Part shown: positions 9,476 to 21,092 of the stretch, piece by piece | Layout: every line of letters starts with the position of its first letter | How positions within the stretch are numbered: the stretch's first letter is position 1 | From: Ruminococcus sp. | Lineage (GTDB): Bacteria; Bacillota; Clostridia; Oscillospirales; Ruminococcaceae | Length of the DNA stretch: 64,000 bases | Direction of reading: 5' to 3' | Assembly: GCA_016290875.1 (NCBI GenBank) | Contig: JAEEVL010000013.1 | Span: 1 to 64,000, forward strand | The notes under the pieces: generated by a model | The model's input: only the letters and a program-made list of their open reading frames with translations | Databases searched by the model: none | Told to the model about the DNA's origin: nothing | Program-made: the position numbers and the translations under genes

Positions 9476-10087
9476 ATGAAAAGACTTGTATTATCTGCGG
9501 TTACGGCGGCAGCGCTTTGTTTTGTGTCGTGTTCCGTACCTATGAAGAATGAAGCGAGCCGTCCTAACAGACTTGGTGAAAGCTTCTCCGGCGATGTTGC
9601 TATCACTATTGAGAAGATGCACGCGGCAGGCAGACTCGAACGCTCCGGCGGTGACTGGAACGTTGAATTCTCCGAACCGAATACTCTCAGCGGAGTGAGC
9701 CTTGGTTTCAGCGACGGCAGCGTGACTGCGTCATATAAGGGCCTGAGTTTTTCCGTGCCGCAGTCTGCTGTGCCGGTAAAGGCGATGATGCTGAATCTCA
9801 TAAAGGCAGTCGATGAGAATTCCGCGAGCGAGGAACTGAAAGGTGAAGAAAAGGACGGTATGCTGCGGCTGAACGGAAAGCTCGACGGTGGAAGCTACGT
9901 ATTGTCGGTCGATGACAACGGTTTTATCTGCGGTTTTGATATGCCGGGGTATGAGCTTTCGATGACGTTCATGAATATCGCAGAAGGGGCGGATAATATG
10001 ACGGCTTCTGATACAACTGCTGAAGCTGTTACAACTGTTACGGAGACAGCGGCAACCTCGACGACTCAGAACGTTGAGCATTCCTGA
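9476..10087 (+). CDS. Hypothetical lipoprotein
   Basis: Signal peptide with lipobox 'ALCFVSCS'; Thr-rich tail. Confidence 0.65.
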   Translation: MKRLVLSAVTAAALCFVSCSVPMKNEASRPNRLGESFSGDVAITIEKMHAAGRLERSGGDWNVEFSEPNTLSGVSLGFSDGSVTASYKGLSFSVPQSAVPVKAMMLNLIKAVDENSASEELKGEEKDGMLRLNGKLDGGSYVLSVDDNGFICGFDMPGYELSMTFMNIAEGADNMTASDTTAEAVTTVTETAATSTTQNVEHS

Positions 10088-10104
10088 TGTATACTCTTGT
10101 AAAT

Positions 10105-10136
10105 AAAAAAGGAACTGCAGGTGCAGTTCCTTTTTT
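10105..10136. terminator. Bidirectional terminator between convergent genes
   Basis: AAAAAAGGAACTGCA/TGCAGTTCCTTTTTT. Confidence 0.9.
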
Positions 10137-10144
10137 ATTGTTTA

Positions 10145-11506
10145 TTAATCGTACTGATGAGGTACGCTCAGGTCAAATCTGGTTATTGCAGCAGAGGGGG
10201 TGTACTCTGAAGTTACTACCTTGCCGTTTGCGTCAACACTGCTTACGAGACAGCGAAGCTCTATTCCGTAGTAAGTATATGTGTAAGGTTTGTAGAATTC
10301 GTCGTAGTTAGTAACAGTATAAGTTACATCATCGCCTTCGAGGTCGATGTAGTTGTTTGAGGTCGTTTTTATATTCTGCCAGTAGCTTACATCTTTTCCG
10401 CCGATGCTCCAACGATAATACTTCTGCCATGTGTATGTATATTTACCTGTACCGCCTGTTGCATTCACATAAACACGGAGAGGTTCTGTTGCAGGGATGT
10501 ATGAGCCGTTAGCGTCTATGAGATAGGACAGATACTTCTTCAGACACTTTGAAATAGACAGATAGCTTGTTTTAACAGTAGCAGTGCGGCTTGTTACGGT
10601 ATTATTTGCTGAGTCTGTAATGATACAGTAGTATTTCCCTGCTTTTCTAGCGGTTATTTCAGCTGTGGTGTCAGACAATTTTGTGCCGTCGCAGTACCAT
10701 TTGTAGGTGTAAGAGCCCTTGCCGCCCTTTGCTGCAACTGAGAGCTGACAGCCGGTTGAGTAATCATAGATAGTGGAATCCTTAACGTCCTTTGTCAGTG
10801 TCAGGTAACTGTTCTTAACAACGATGGGGGCACTTTCCAGTTCTCTGCCCTTGCTGTCTGTTATTTTGCACAGGTATGTTCCGGCGCTGCTTATAGTAGT
10901 GGAACGCGATGTGCTGAATGCAACGCCGTCTTTCTTCCACTCATAGGTGTAAGGAGAAGTTCCGCCCTTTACTGTTACGAAAATATTGGTGCGCTCGCCG
11001 CTGCTGTAACGTGTAAAACTCTTGGACTGAGAAGTTATCTCGAACTTATAGTGTACGTTAGCGCTTCTTGTTTCGTATGTTGAAGTTGTATAAGCTGTTG
11101 CAATTTTCTTGCCGTTGGCATACATGGACATTGGTGTCTTTACTGTTACCTGACAATAGTAATCGCCGGGATCATATGCCATTATACCGCTTGATGTTTC
11201 CGGTACTGCCATCTCGTTGCCGTTGAAGAACCACTTATAGGTCAATGTGGCACCTTCAGGGAGAGTATAGGATGATGCTTTCTTTACGTTGATGATATCG
11301 TAGCCACCCTGTGTTATTTCGACATCTGTCTTGTCGAGAGAGAACTTAGCCACCTGTAAGATAGGTTGAGTTGTTATCGGGCCTGATATAGTTTTAGTAG
11401 GCTCGAGTGGGGGAGTTTTTGCCGCACCTGCGTTAATACTGCCAGCACCGCAGAAAAGTACAGCACTTGCGAGCATACAAGCCGCTTTTTTGTAGATCGA
11501 CCTCAT
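10145..11506 (-). CDS. Secreted protein with tandem Ig/PKD-like repeats
   Basis: N-terminal signal peptide; repeated 'GGxGxYTYKWYxDGxxLSxTxxxITxxxAGxYYCxITDxxxxxVTS' pattern. Confidence 0.65.
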   Translation of the reverse strand: MRSIYKKAACMLASAVLFCGAGSINAGAAKTPPLEPTKTISGPITTQPILQVAKFSLDKTDVEITQGGYDIINVKKASSYTLPEGATLTYKWFFNGNEMAVPETSSGIMAYDPGDYYCQVTVKTPMSMYANGKKIATAYTTSTYETRSANVHYKFEITSQSKSFTRYSSGERTNIFVTVKGGTSPYTYEWKKDGVAFSTSRSTTISSAGTYLCKITDSKGRELESAPIVVKNSYLTLTKDVKDSTIYDYSTGCQLSVAAKGGKGSYTYKWYCDGTKLSDTTAEITARKAGKYYCIITDSANNTVTSRTATVKTSYLSISKCLKKYLSYLIDANGSYIPATEPLRVYVNATGGTGKYTYTWQKYYRWSIGGKDVSYWQNIKTTSNNYIDLEGDDVTYTVTNYDEFYKPYTYTYYGIELRCLVSSVDANGKVVTSEYTPSAAITRFDLSVPHQYD

Positions 11507-11890
11507 TTTAAAAACCTCCTGAACATATTAAAATATTATAAAAACGTTTGCGTTTTAAACGCTTTTATTCCGTAAAAATATAACTTAACTATATCACAGT
11601 TCTTTGCGCCTTGCAATACTTTTACGTAATTTTGTAGATTTATATAATCAAATAATCAGGTTTCAAGCTGCAAATCGTTAATATAAACAACGAGATACTT
11701 TGCTTATCAAAAGGAAAATGTGTGCATTGGCTGTGAAAGCTGTTGAGAAGATCTGCTTCTGTGAATGCAATTGATTAAAACAAGAAAATATGTTCTCCTG
11801 CGCTGGCTACTATTTATTTTATTAAAATTATGTGCTATAATAGTAGTTGAACATTTCTGAATAAACTGAAATACGTTTTAAGGAGCTATT

Positions 11891-14719
11891 ATGACTGATA
11901 AGATTATAATAAAAGGTGCAAGAGAGAACAATCTGAAAAATATCGACCTCGAGCTTCCCCGTGACCAGCTGATCGTTATGACTGGTCTGTCCGGCTCGGG
12001 AAAATCCTCTCTCGCATTCGATACTATATATGCCGATGGTCAGCGCAGATACGTCGAGAGCCTTTCGTCCTATGCGAGAATGTTCCTCGGACAGATGGAG
12101 AAGCCTGATGTTGACAGCATCGAGGGACTATCGCCGGCTATTTCCATAGATCAGAAGACCACTTCAAAGAATCCGCGTTCCACAGTAGGAACTGTCACGG
12201 AGATATACGATTATCTCAGACTCCTCTATGCGAGAATTGGTGTGCCGCACTGTCCGGTCTGCGGAAGAGTCATCTCACAGCAGAGCATTGATCAGATGGT
12301 GGACTCTGTTATGGAGCTTCCCGAGGGGACGCGAGTGCAGCTCCTCGCACCTATCGTAAGGAATCGCAAGGGACAGTACGCAAAAGAGCTTGAAAGCGCA
12401 AGAAAGTCCGGCTTTGTCCGTGTCCGTATCGACGGCATAATGTATGAACTCGCTGAGAATATCAAGCTCGACAAAAACAAGAAGCACAACATTGAGATAG
12501 TAGTTGATCGTATCGTTATCAAGCCAGGTATCAAGTCGCGTGTTACCGACAGTCTTGAAACTATTTTCCGTCTGACCGGTGGACTGGCTCTCATTGATGT
12601 TATCGGCGGCGAAGAGATACTCTTTTCTCAGAATTACGCCTGCCCTGAGCACAACATTAGTATCGGTGAGCTTGAACCGGTAATGTTTTCGTTCAACAAT
12701 CCTGTCGGCGCCTGCCCGAAGTGTACAGGCCTTGGCGTTTTTCGCCATATTGATCCGGAGCTGCTCATTCCGAACAAGGAACTCTCAATAATAGACGGTG
12801 CTATCAATGCGCCCGGCTGGAACAGCCTTGACGAGACTTCTATGTCGGCGATGTATTACCGCGCTGTTTCGGAGAAGTACGGCGTACCGCTGGATGTTCC
12901 GGTCAAGAAGCTGAAAAAGGAACAGATTGATCTTTTCCTTTACGGTACAGGTGATGAAGTCCTCGAACTCCGCAGACCTGATTCAATAGGCGGAGGAACA
13001 TACAACACACCGTTTGAGGGTGTTGCGAATAATCTCGAACGCCGTTACCGTGAAACTTCAAGTGACTGGTCACGAAATGAGATAGAAGAGTACATGAGCG
13101 AAGTGGATTGTCCGGTTTGTCACGGCAGAAGACTCCGCGACGAATATCTTGCTGTAACTGTTGGTGATAAGAACATCAGCGAAATGACTGATTTTTCCGT
13201 CCGTGATGCTCTTACCTTCTTCAAGGAAATAAAGCTGTCCCAGCAGGAAAAACTCATCGGTGAGCGCATAATCAAGGAGATAAAGGAGCGTCTCGGCTTC
13301 CTCGGAAGTGTCGGACTCGAATACCTTACGCTCTCACGTTCTTCGGGAACGCTTTCCGGCGGTGAGAGTCAGAGAATACGTCTTGCAACTCAGATAGGCT
13401 CGTCTCTTGTGGGTGTTCTTTATATCCTTGACGAGCCGAGCATAGGACTTCACCAGCGTGACAACGATAAACTGATAGCTACACTGAAACGCCTCCGTGA
13501 TCTCGGAAATACTCTCATTGTAGTTGAACACGACGATGATACCATGCTTGCCGCCGATTACATCGTGGACATTGGTCCCGGTGCAGGAATACACGGCGGA
13601 GAGGTGGTCTTTTCCGGAACTGTGGATAAGCTGCTCAAATGTAAGAATTCTATCACAGGTCAGTACCTGAGCGGTAAGAAGAAAATACCGCTTCCGGACA
13701 AGCGCCGTGAGGGCAACGGACTCTTTCTCAGCGTTCGCGGAGCTTCGGAAAACAACCTCAAAGATGTGGACGTGGACATACCGCTCGGAAAGCTGATATG
13801 CGTTACAGGAGTTTCAGGTTCGGGCAAATCGAGTCTTGTAAATGAGATAGTTTACAAGCACCTTGCCGCAAAGCTCAACCGTGCCAAGATAAAACCCGGA
13901 AAATTCCGTGAAATGAAAGGCTTAGAGAACCTTGACAAGGTGATCTGCATAGATCAGTCACCGATAGGCAGGACTCCGCGTTCCAATCCGGCGACATATA
14001 CCGGAGTTTTCGGCGATATACGCGAGCTCTTTGCAAAGACAGCCGATGCAAAGGCGAGAGGTTACTCTGCCGGACGTTTTTCGTTCAATGTTAAGGGCGG
14101 ACGCTGTGAAGCCTGCGAGGGCGACGGCATAATCAAGATAGAGATGCACTTCCTGCCGGACATCTACGTTCCGTGCGAGGTCTGCAAGGGCAAGCGCTAC
14201 AACCGCGAGACTCTCGAAGTACACTACAAGGGCAAGTCGATATATGACATTCTTGAAATGACCGTTGACGAGGGAGCTGAGTTCTTCGAGCATATCCCGA
14301 AGATCGCCCGCAAGCTAAGAACACTCCAAGATGTAGGTCTTGGCTACATCAAGATAGGACAACCGGCTACCACGCTCTCAGGCGGTGAAGCACAGAGAGT
14401 CAAGCTCTCAACGGAGCTTTCAAAGAGGGCAACAGGAAAGACTATATACATCCTCGATGAGCCTACAACGGGACTTCATACAGCGGATGTTCACAGGCTC
14501 ATACAGGTGCTCCAGGAGCTCACAGATCAGGGCAATACAGTTCTTGTCATTGAGCATAATCTGAACGTGATAAAAGTCGCTGACCATATCATCGATCTCG
14601 GTCCGGAGGGCGGAGACGGCGGCGGAACCATCGTTGTGCAGGGAACTCCCGAGGAAGTTGCAGCGTGTCCCGAGTCGTATACCGGACAGTACCTCAAGCA
14701 GTATCTGAATAATTCCTGA
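11891..14719 (+). CDS. uvrA: Excinuclease ABC subunit UvrA
   Basis: 942 aa with two Walker A/ABC signature sets and CxxC zinc fingers. Confidence 0.98.
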   Translation: MTDKIIIKGARENNLKNIDLELPRDQLIVMTGLSGSGKSSLAFDTIYADGQRRYVESLSSYARMFLGQMEKPDVDSIEGLSPAISIDQKTTSKNPRSTVGTVTEIYDYLRLLYARIGVPHCPVCGRVISQQSIDQMVDSVMELPEGTRVQLLAPIVRNRKGQYAKELESARKSGFVRVRIDGIMYELAENIKLDKNKKHNIEIVVDRIVIKPGIKSRVTDSLETIFRLTGGLALIDVIGGEEILFSQNYACPEHNISIGELEPVMFSFNNPVGACPKCTGLGVFRHIDPELLIPNKELSIIDGAINAPGWNSLDETSMSAMYYRAVSEKYGVPLDVPVKKLKKEQIDLFLYGTGDEVLELRRPDSIGGGTYNTPFEGVANNLERRYRETSSDWSRNEIEEYMSEVDCPVCHGRRLRDEYLAVTVGDKNISEMTDFSVRDALTFFKEIKLSQQEKLIGERIIKEIKERLGFLGSVGLEYLTLSRSSGTLSGGESQRIRLATQIGSSLVGVLYILDEPSIGLHQRDNDKLIATLKRLRDLGNTLIVVEHDDDTMLAADYIVDIGPGAGIHGGEVVFSGTVDKLLKCKNSITGQYLSGKKKIPLPDKRREGNGLFLSVRGASENNLKDVDVDIPLGKLICVTGVSGSGKSSLVNEIVYKHLAAKLNRAKIKPGKFREMKGLENLDKVICIDQSPIGRTPRSNPATYTGVFGDIRELFAKTADAKARGYSAGRFSFNVKGGRCEACEGDGIIKIEMHFLPDIYVPCEVCKGKRYNRETLEVHYKGKSIYDILEMTVDEGAEFFEHIPKIARKLRTLQDVGLGYIKIGQPATTLSGGEAQRVKLSTELSKRATGKTIYILDEPTTGLHTADVHRLIQVLQELTDQGNTVLVIEHNLNVIKVADHIIDLGPEGGDGGGTIVVQGTPEEVAACPESYTGQYLKQYLNNS

Positions 14720-14800
14720 TAGCTCATTTTGCAAATTGCTTGTACTGGTGCGTTTTACCATTGAAAAATACGTTTATAGATGTTATGATAAGGAGGAATA

Positions 14801-16762
14801 ATGGATCATTTCGTGCTTCATTCCCAGTATGCGCCGGCTGGTGATCAGCCAAAGGCGATAGACCAGCTCGTCAGGGGACTGGAAGAGGGAAAAAAGGAAC
14901 AGATACTTCTCGGTGTTACCGGTTCGGGAAAGACCTTCACAATGGCTAACGTCATCGCTAAGGTCAACAAGCCGACGATAGTCCTTGCCCACAACAAGAT
15001 ACTTGCGGCACAGCTCTGCTCGGAATTCCGTGAATTCTTCCCGGAGAACGCTGTTGAATACTTCGTGTCCTACTACGATTACTACCAACCTGAGGCTTAT
15101 GTCCCCAGCACGGACAGCTATATCGAGAAGGACTCCTCCATAAACGACGAGATAGATAAGCTGAGGCACTCGGCGACGACAGCTCTTGCTGAGCGCAGGG
15201 ACGTTATTATCGTTGCGAGCGTTTCGTGTATCTACTCTCTCGGTAGTCCGGACGAATACCGTTCGATGTGTGTTTCGATACGTCAAGGCGCGGAAAAGCC
15301 GCGTGACCAGCTTATCGAAGAACTTGTACGTATCAGGTACGAGAGAAACGATATCGCCTTTGAGCGTAACCGTTTCAGAGTTCGCGGCGACGTTGTGGAG
15401 ATATTCCCGGCAATGTCGAGCGATACAGCAGTCCGCGTTGAGTATTTCGGTGACGAGATAGACCGTATCTCCGAGATAAATGTTGTTACCGGCGAGGTAA
15501 AGGCTGTTGTGTCGCACGCGGCTATATTCCCGGCTTCGCATTATGTTGTCGGCGATGATAAGATGGAAGCCGCTCTTGCTGAGATAGACCGCGAGCTGAA
15601 CGAGCGCATAGATTATTTTCAGAAGAACAATAAGCTCATAGAAGCTCAGCGTATCGAGCAGCGTACACACTACGATATGGAAATGCTGCGTGAGGTGGGA
15701 TATTGCAGCGGCGTTGAGAACTATTCCCGAGTCCTTGCCGGACGGCCTGCCGGAAGCACTCCCCAGACGCTTCTAGACCACTTTCCGGAGGATTTCCTGC
15801 TGATAGTTGACGAGAGTCATGTTACACTGCCGCAGGTCCGCGCGATGTATGCCGGTGACCGTGCAAGAAAGACTACTCTTGTGGATTACGGTTTCCGTCT
15901 GCCGAGTGCTATGGACAACCGTCCGCTGAATTTTGATGAATTCAACGCACATATCAATCAGGCGATATATGTAAGCGCTACCCCCGGACAGATAGAGCGC
16001 GAAAAGACCGATACAATCATCGAACAAGTCATCAGACCGACAGGTCTTGTCGATCCCGAGATAATAGTTAAACCGACTCAGGGACAGATAGACGATCTGC
16101 TTTCAGAGATAAACACTCGTGCTGCAAAGGACGAGCGTGTACTTGTTACTACTCTCACCAAGAAAATGGCTGAGGATCTTACGAATTACTATGAGCGTCT
16201 CGGCGTAAAGGTACGTTATATGCACCACGACATAGACACCATTGAGCGTATGGAGATAATCAAAGACCTGCGAAACGGCGTGTTTGATGTTCTTGTGGGC
16301 ATAAACCTTCTTCGTGAGGGACTCGATATACCCGAGGTCAGCCTTATCGCTATCCTTGATGCAGACAAGGAAGGATTCCTCAGAAGCGAGACATCGCTCA
16401 TTCAGACGATAGGACGAGCTGCACGTAATGCAAAGGGACAGGTAATCATGTACGCAGATACTGTTACAGGTTCTATGGAGAGAGCGATAACAGAGACTGA
16501 GCGCCGCCGTGCGCTTCAGATGGCTTACAACGAGGAGCACGGAATAGTTCCCAAGACCATAATCAAGGGCGTCCGTGATGTCCTTGAGATCACATCTAAG
16601 CCGAAGCTCGAGGCAAAGACCGCCGGAAAGAAGCTGTCGGCTTCCGAGCGTACAAAGCTCATAGAAAAACTTACGGCAGAGATGAAGAATGCTGCGAAAA
16701 TGCTTGAATTTGAACACGCCGCATATCTCCGTGACAAGATACGTGAATTGCAGGAAAAGTAA
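14801..16762 (+). CDS. uvrB: Excinuclease ABC subunit UvrB
   Basis: '[17 protein letters not shown]', '[25 protein letters not shown]', C-terminal UVR motif. Confidence 0.98.
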   Translation: MDHFVLHSQYAPAGDQPKAIDQLVRGLEEGKKEQILLGVTGSGKTFTMANVIAKVNKPTIVLAHNKILAAQLCSEFREFFPENAVEYFVSYYDYYQPEAYVPSTDSYIEKDSSINDEIDKLRHSATTALAERRDVIIVASVSCIYSLGSPDEYRSMCVSIRQGAEKPRDQLIEELVRIRYERNDIAFERNRFRVRGDVVEIFPAMSSDTAVRVEYFGDEIDRISEINVVTGEVKAVVSHAAIFPASHYVVGDDKMEAALAEIDRELNERIDYFQKNNKLIEAQRIEQRTHYDMEMLREVGYCSGVENYSRVLAGRPAGSTPQTLLDHFPEDFLLIVDESHVTLPQVRAMYAGDRARKTTLVDYGFRLPSAMDNRPLNFDEFNAHINQAIYVSATPGQIEREKTDTIIEQVIRPTGLVDPEIIVKPTQGQIDDLLSEINTRAAKDERVLVTTLTKKMAEDLTNYYERLGVKVRYMHHDIDTIERMEIIKDLRNGVFDVLVGINLLREGLDIPEVSLIAILDADKEGFLRSETSLIQTIGRAARNAKGQVIMYADTVTGSMERAITETERRRALQMAYNEEHGIVPKTIIKGVRDVLEITSKPKLEAKTAGKKLSASERTKLIEKLTAEMKNAAKMLEFEHAAYLRDKIRELQEK

Positions 16763-16774
16763 GGGGGCGGTACT

Positions 16775-17890
16775 TTGAAAAGACCGGTCATAAAGATTCG
16801 CTATATCATACCGCTTGGAGTTATACTGCTTATGGCTCTGCTGAATGTCATGGCGAGACTCAGCCGCGGATTTGCAGACTTCTATGTGACAAAGGTGTTT
16901 CCACCGATAAGCAGCGCCCTTTCATTCATCAGCGGACTGTTCCCGTTTTCGGTCGGGGAGATGATGATAATCGCCCTGATACTGGTTATTCTGCTTGGCA
17001 TACCGGCGACCGTGATACTGCTCATCGTTCTGAAGGACAAGCGGCGGAAAACTGCCGGTATAGCAGTACTTTCAGCGCTGTGGATATTTGCTTACATATG
17101 CACCACAGAGACACTCAACTGCTTCATAATGTATCAGTGTACGCCGTTTTCGGAGCGCTACCTTGACCACAAGGAGCACACGCGTGATGAACTCGTTGGC
17201 GTGTACAGGATACTTGTGGAAAAGTCAAACGAACTCGCATTGAAAGTCCCCCGTGACGAGGAAGGCAGGTTCTATTTGACCTGTGACGTTGACAAGGAAG
17301 CCCGTGCTGCTATGAAAAGGGCTGCTGAGGACTATCCTCAGCTCAGAGGCTACTATCCCAAAGCAAAGGCGATAGAATTTTCATACTTTATGAGCCAGTC
17401 CGGACTTGCAGGTATATATTTCCCGTTCTCTATGGAAGCGAACTACAATGATGATATGGTTCGGACTAATCTTCCGGATACTATCTGTCACGAATATGCT
17501 CACCTGAAAGGAATAATACAGGAGGACGAGGCTAATTTCATCGGCTTCATTGCAACTACCGGCAGCGATAATGTGGAATTCCAGTATTCCGGATATTTGT
17601 CTGCGCTGGAGTATGTTCACAATCAGATTTACGACCGTGAGATAAGCGCGGGTTACGGTGTTACTGATGAAATAAGCGACGAAGTCAAGGCTGACTGGTT
17701 CAGATTTCTGCCGGATGATTACTGGGAGAAAAACAAGAAAAAAGAAATAATCTCCACAGATACAGTAAGCACCGTTTCCGAAACTGCTATGGATACGAAC
17801 ATCAAAGTCAACGGCAGGGAAGAGGGCACGGAGTCATATTCCTATGTTGTAAATCTGTTGTTGGATTACTATTATCCGGCTGATAAATGA
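16775..17890 (+). CDS. DUF3810 family membrane protein
   Basis: TTG start; N-terminal TM helices; 'CHEYAHLKGIIQEDEANFIGF' HExxH-like metalloprotease-type motif. Confidence 0.75.
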   Translation: MKRPVIKIRYIIPLGVILLMALLNVMARLSRGFADFYVTKVFPPISSALSFISGLFPFSVGEMMIIALILVILLGIPATVILLIVLKDKRRKTAGIAVLSALWIFAYICTTETLNCFIMYQCTPFSERYLDHKEHTRDELVGVYRILVEKSNELALKVPRDEEGRFYLTCDVDKEARAAMKRAAEDYPQLRGYYPKAKAIEFSYFMSQSGLAGIYFPFSMEANYNDDMVRTNLPDTICHEYAHLKGIIQEDEANFIGFIATTGSDNVEFQYSGYLSALEYVHNQIYDREISAGYGVTDEISDEVKADWFRFLPDDYWEKNKKKEIISTDTVSTVSETAMDTNIKVNGREEGTESYSYVVNLLLDYYYPADK

Positions 17891-17909
17891 TGATATTTTT
17901 TTTTGAATG

Positions 17910-17932
17910 GGCGCACATTGTGCGCCTTTTTT
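17910..17932 (+). terminator. Rho-independent terminator
   Basis: GGCGCAC att GTGCGCC followed by TTTTTT. Confidence 0.85.
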
Positions 17933-18103
17933 GTTTGCTGAGCTGAGAAACAGGCTTGTTTCCGTCGTTTTTTGTGCAAAACGGACTGCTTTTTGAGGCT
18001 GTATTTGAGCTATCCTACAAAATTTATGGAAAATACTTTATTTATCACTTAAAAAATGCTATAATTAATCAGTCATTATTTAATTTCAGAACAGGGGGAT
18101 AAT

Positions 18104-19144
18104 ATGAAAAACGGCGTTAAGATGCTTGATATAGCTCAGAAGCTCGGAGTCAGCGTAGTGACTGTCTCCAATGCCCTTGCCGGACGCGAAGGCGTCAGCG
18201 ACCAGATGAGACGCAAGATCTGCGAAACAGCTGATGAAATGGGCTACAAGCCGTCAAATACAAGAGGAATGAAAAAGATGATGATGCCGCGTTCGGGAAA
18301 AAGCGTGGGTATACTTACATCTGAGAGGTTCGTCGGACCAAGAGGAACATTTTACTGGGAACTTACGGCAGGTATTTCAAACAGGCTCTCAAAGCTGAAT
18401 ATCTTTACGGTATATGAATGTGTATCAGCCGAAAACGAGGACATGGGAACTCTGCCTAATATGCTGATAGATCACAAGGTAGATGCTATCATTGTTATAG
18501 GTCAGGTACACAGGAACTATATAGAGATGCTCAGCAATATAAAGCTGCCGCTTCTGTTTGTGGATTTCTACGACAGCCGATTTGATATAGATTCGGTCAA
18601 TTCAGACAGCTACAACGGTGCATATCTGCTGACAGACTACCTCATAAGAATGGGACATCGCGACATAGGTTTCTTCGGAACTCTCAATGCTACCAGCAGT
18701 ATCAATGACAGATTCCTCGGCTATATGAAGTGTCTTATTGAGAACGGTATAGAGTACCGCAGTGACTGGACTATCGGTGACCGTGAAGAGAACGGAACTC
18801 TTCTCACAGATCCGGTATTCCCTGATGATATGCCTACTGCATTTGTATGCAACTGTGACGAGAACGCTGCGCTCGTTATAATGGCTCTGCGTTCAAAGGG
18901 CGTTCGTGTGCCGGAGGATATCTCTGTTGTCGGATATGACAACTACATCACAATGGGCATAGGTATACCGGCTGTAACAACTGTTGCGGTTGATCTTGCC
19001 AAAATGGCAGAAGTGTCGGTAGATATAATGCTAAAGAAACTTGCTGATCCTTCATACACGGCAGGCAGACGCGTTATAAGCGGCAAGCTCATAATAAAGG
19101 ACAGTGTTATGAATGTGAACGGGGGCGGCAGAGATGCTCGATAA
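18104..19144 (+). CDS. LacI-family transcriptional regulator
   Basis: N-terminal HTH 'MLDIAQKLGVSVVTVSNALAGREGVSDQMRRKI' plus periplasmic-binding-like domain. Confidence 0.93.
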   Translation: MKNGVKMLDIAQKLGVSVVTVSNALAGREGVSDQMRRKICETADEMGYKPSNTRGMKKMMMPRSGKSVGILTSERFVGPRGTFYWELTAGISNRLSKLNIFTVYECVSAENEDMGTLPNMLIDHKVDAIIVIGQVHRNYIEMLSNIKLPLLFVDFYDSRFDIDSVNSDSYNGAYLLTDYLIRMGHRDIGFFGTLNATSSINDRFLGYMKCLIENGIEYRSDWTIGDREENGTLLTDPVFPDDMPTAFVCNCDENAALVIMALRSKGVRVPEDISVVGYDNYITMGIGIPAVTTVAVDLAKMAEVSVDIMLKKLADPSYTAGRRVISGKLIIKDSVMNVNGGGRDAR

Positions 19145-19736
19145 CCTGAAAGGACACTTTCTGACCGTTGTAAGGCACAGACGAAAGGTCAGGGAGCATT
19201 GTTTCAAGGCAGGCATATTCTGGCGCGGACTGTGGCATGATATGTCGAAATTCTCACCGACCGAGTTCATTCCCGGCGTTATGTACTTCCAGGGAAGCAG
19301 AAGTCCCAACGAGAAAGAAAGAGAAGTGATCGGGTATTCGCAGGCGTGGATGCACCACAAAGGCAGGAACCGCCATCACTTTGAATACTGGACCGACTAC
19401 AATACTGTTACCAAGAAGCTCGAACCAGTAAAGATGCCGGATGTGTACATATTCGAGATGTTCTGCGACAGAGTGGCGGCTTCAAAGATATACAACAAGG
19501 AAAACTACAAGGACGATATGCCGCTCGCTTACTTTATGCGTGCGAAACAGAAGCGCATGATCGAAAAAGAGACAGCTGAAAAGCTCGAATTTCTGCTGAC
19601 TATGCTCGCTGAGCGTGGTGAGGAAGAAACCTTCCGCTATATCAGGAAACAGGTGCGCCGCAACAGAGTCGGTATGACCAGATGGCGCGGATTTGATATG
19701 GCTAAAGTCAAAGAGGTCGGCGGACAGGATACATAA
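19134..19736 (+). CDS. DUF5662-like hypothetical protein
   Basis: 'HRRKVREHCFKAGIFWRGLWHDMSKFSPTEF...HHFEYW' conserved His/Asp pattern; overlaps the end of the LacI gene. Confidence 0.65.
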   Translation: MLDNLKGHFLTVVRHRRKVREHCFKAGIFWRGLWHDMSKFSPTEFIPGVMYFQGSRSPNEKEREVIGYSQAWMHHKGRNRHHFEYWTDYNTVTKKLEPVKMPDVYIFEMFCDRVAASKIYNKENYKDDMPLAYFMRAKQKRMIEKETAEKLEFLLTMLAERGEEETFRYIRKQVRRNRVGMTRWRGFDMAKVKEVGGQDT

Positions 19737-19826
19737 CGGAACTTTTTTGCTGTGATTGTTGCTATTTTATTAATTGTGTGATATAATGTAATATATATCA
19801 ATTCTGAACAGGAGTGTAAACTTACA

Positions 19827-21092
19827 ATGAGATATAACAGGACCGAACTTTCCGGAAATATCGGATTTTCTTCGATCATTGACGAAAAGTTCAAGACGGC
19901 TTCGCTGACAGTCCGTTTCATTACGGAGCTCTCAGGCAAGGAAGCCGCGGCTAACGCTCTCGGTATCGGAGTACTTTCATCGTCGAGTGCTGAGTACAAG
20001 ACTCTTGCCGAGCTCAACGAAAAGCTGTCATCGCTCTACGGCGCTGCTCTCAACACCTTCGCAAGAAAGCGCGGAGACGTTCAGGTGCTCGGAATGACTG
20101 CTTCGTGGATTACGAACAGATATGCCTTTGATGGCGAGGATGTTGACAGCGAGATGCTCGGTATAATCCACGGCTGTATATTTGAACCCAATGCAGAAAA
20201 CGGCGTGTTTGACGCTGATTCATACATGATAACACAGAAAGATCTCCTCGACCGCATAGATGCCGAGCTCAATAACAAGCGCGGCTATGCACTTTCAAGA
20301 GCTGCTGAGATAGCTTTCAGAGGTGAGCCTGCGGAATTCTCCTGCTACGGCACAAAGGAGTCTGCAAGTGCAGTGACCTCAGCTGAAGCTTACAGCGCAT
20401 ACAGAAAGCTGCTCGAGACTGCACAGGTGGAGATATGCTATATAGCTCCCGAGGAGAACAATGCTGTTCTTGAGATGTTCAGAGAGAGCTTCGGCACTGT
20501 GAACAGAAACTCAGGAAAGCTGACATTCAGGAGCGTGAGCCCTGCAAGAGCAGAAACGGTAACTGAGTCTGATAAATTCGACGTTCTCCAGTGCAAGATG
20601 GTAATGAACTTCAAGACAGATTCCGATGATCTGTTCGGTGTAAAGATGCTCAGTACGATATTCGGTGAAACACCGGTATCAAAGCTCTTCATGAACGTCC
20701 GTGAAAAGCTCAGCCTGTGCTATTACTGTGCCTGCCGCTTCACATATTCTAAAGGCAGCATAATGGTTGACATCGGCGTTGAGCGTGAAAATATCGAAAA
20801 AGCTAAGGCGGAGATACTCCGTCAGCTTGACGAGATGAAGAAGGGTAACTTTACCGATGCTGAGATGGAAAGTGCTCTTCTCAGCCTTGACAATGCTCTC
20901 ACTCAGATAGGCGATACGCCTTCCTCCTATTCTGGCTGGTACTTCGAGCGTTTCTGCGACGGAGCCATCGTTACTCCATCAGAGCAGTACGAGAACTATA
21001 AGAAGGTCACCAAAGAACGTATCATTCAGGCTGCAAATTCACTCAGCCTTGACAGCGTTTATCTTATGCTCGATAAGGAGGAACAAGCCTGA
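19827..21092 (+). CDS. M16-family peptidase homologue lacking the HxxEH motif (YmfF-like partner)
   Basis: M16 fold similarity; the position of the zinc motif lacks HxxEH; directly overlaps the next M16 gene. Confidence 0.8.
   Translation: MRYNRTELSGNIGFSSIIDEKFKTASLTVRFITELSGKEAAANALGIGVLSSSSAEYKTLAELNEKLSSLYGAALNTFARKRGDVQVLGMTASWITNRYAFDGEDVDSEMLGIIHGCIFEPNAENGVFDADSYMITQKDLLDRIDAELNNKRGYALSRAAEIAFRGEPAEFSCYGTKESASAVTSAEAYSAYRKLLETAQVEICYIAPEENNAVLEMFRESFGTVNRNSGKLTFRSVSPARAETVTESDKFDVLQCKMVMNFKTDSDDLFGVKMLSTIFGETPVSKLFMNVREKLSLCYYCACRFTYSKGSIMVDIGVERENIEKAKAEILRQLDEMKKGNFTDAEMESALLSLDNALTQIGDTPSSYSGWYFERFCDGAIVTPSEQYENYKKVTKERIIQAANSLSLDSVYLMLDKEEQA

Noticed and set aside
14783-15670. 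295-aa minus-strand ORF opposite uvrB
   Set aside because: Fully antisense to conserved UvrB, no independent evidence.
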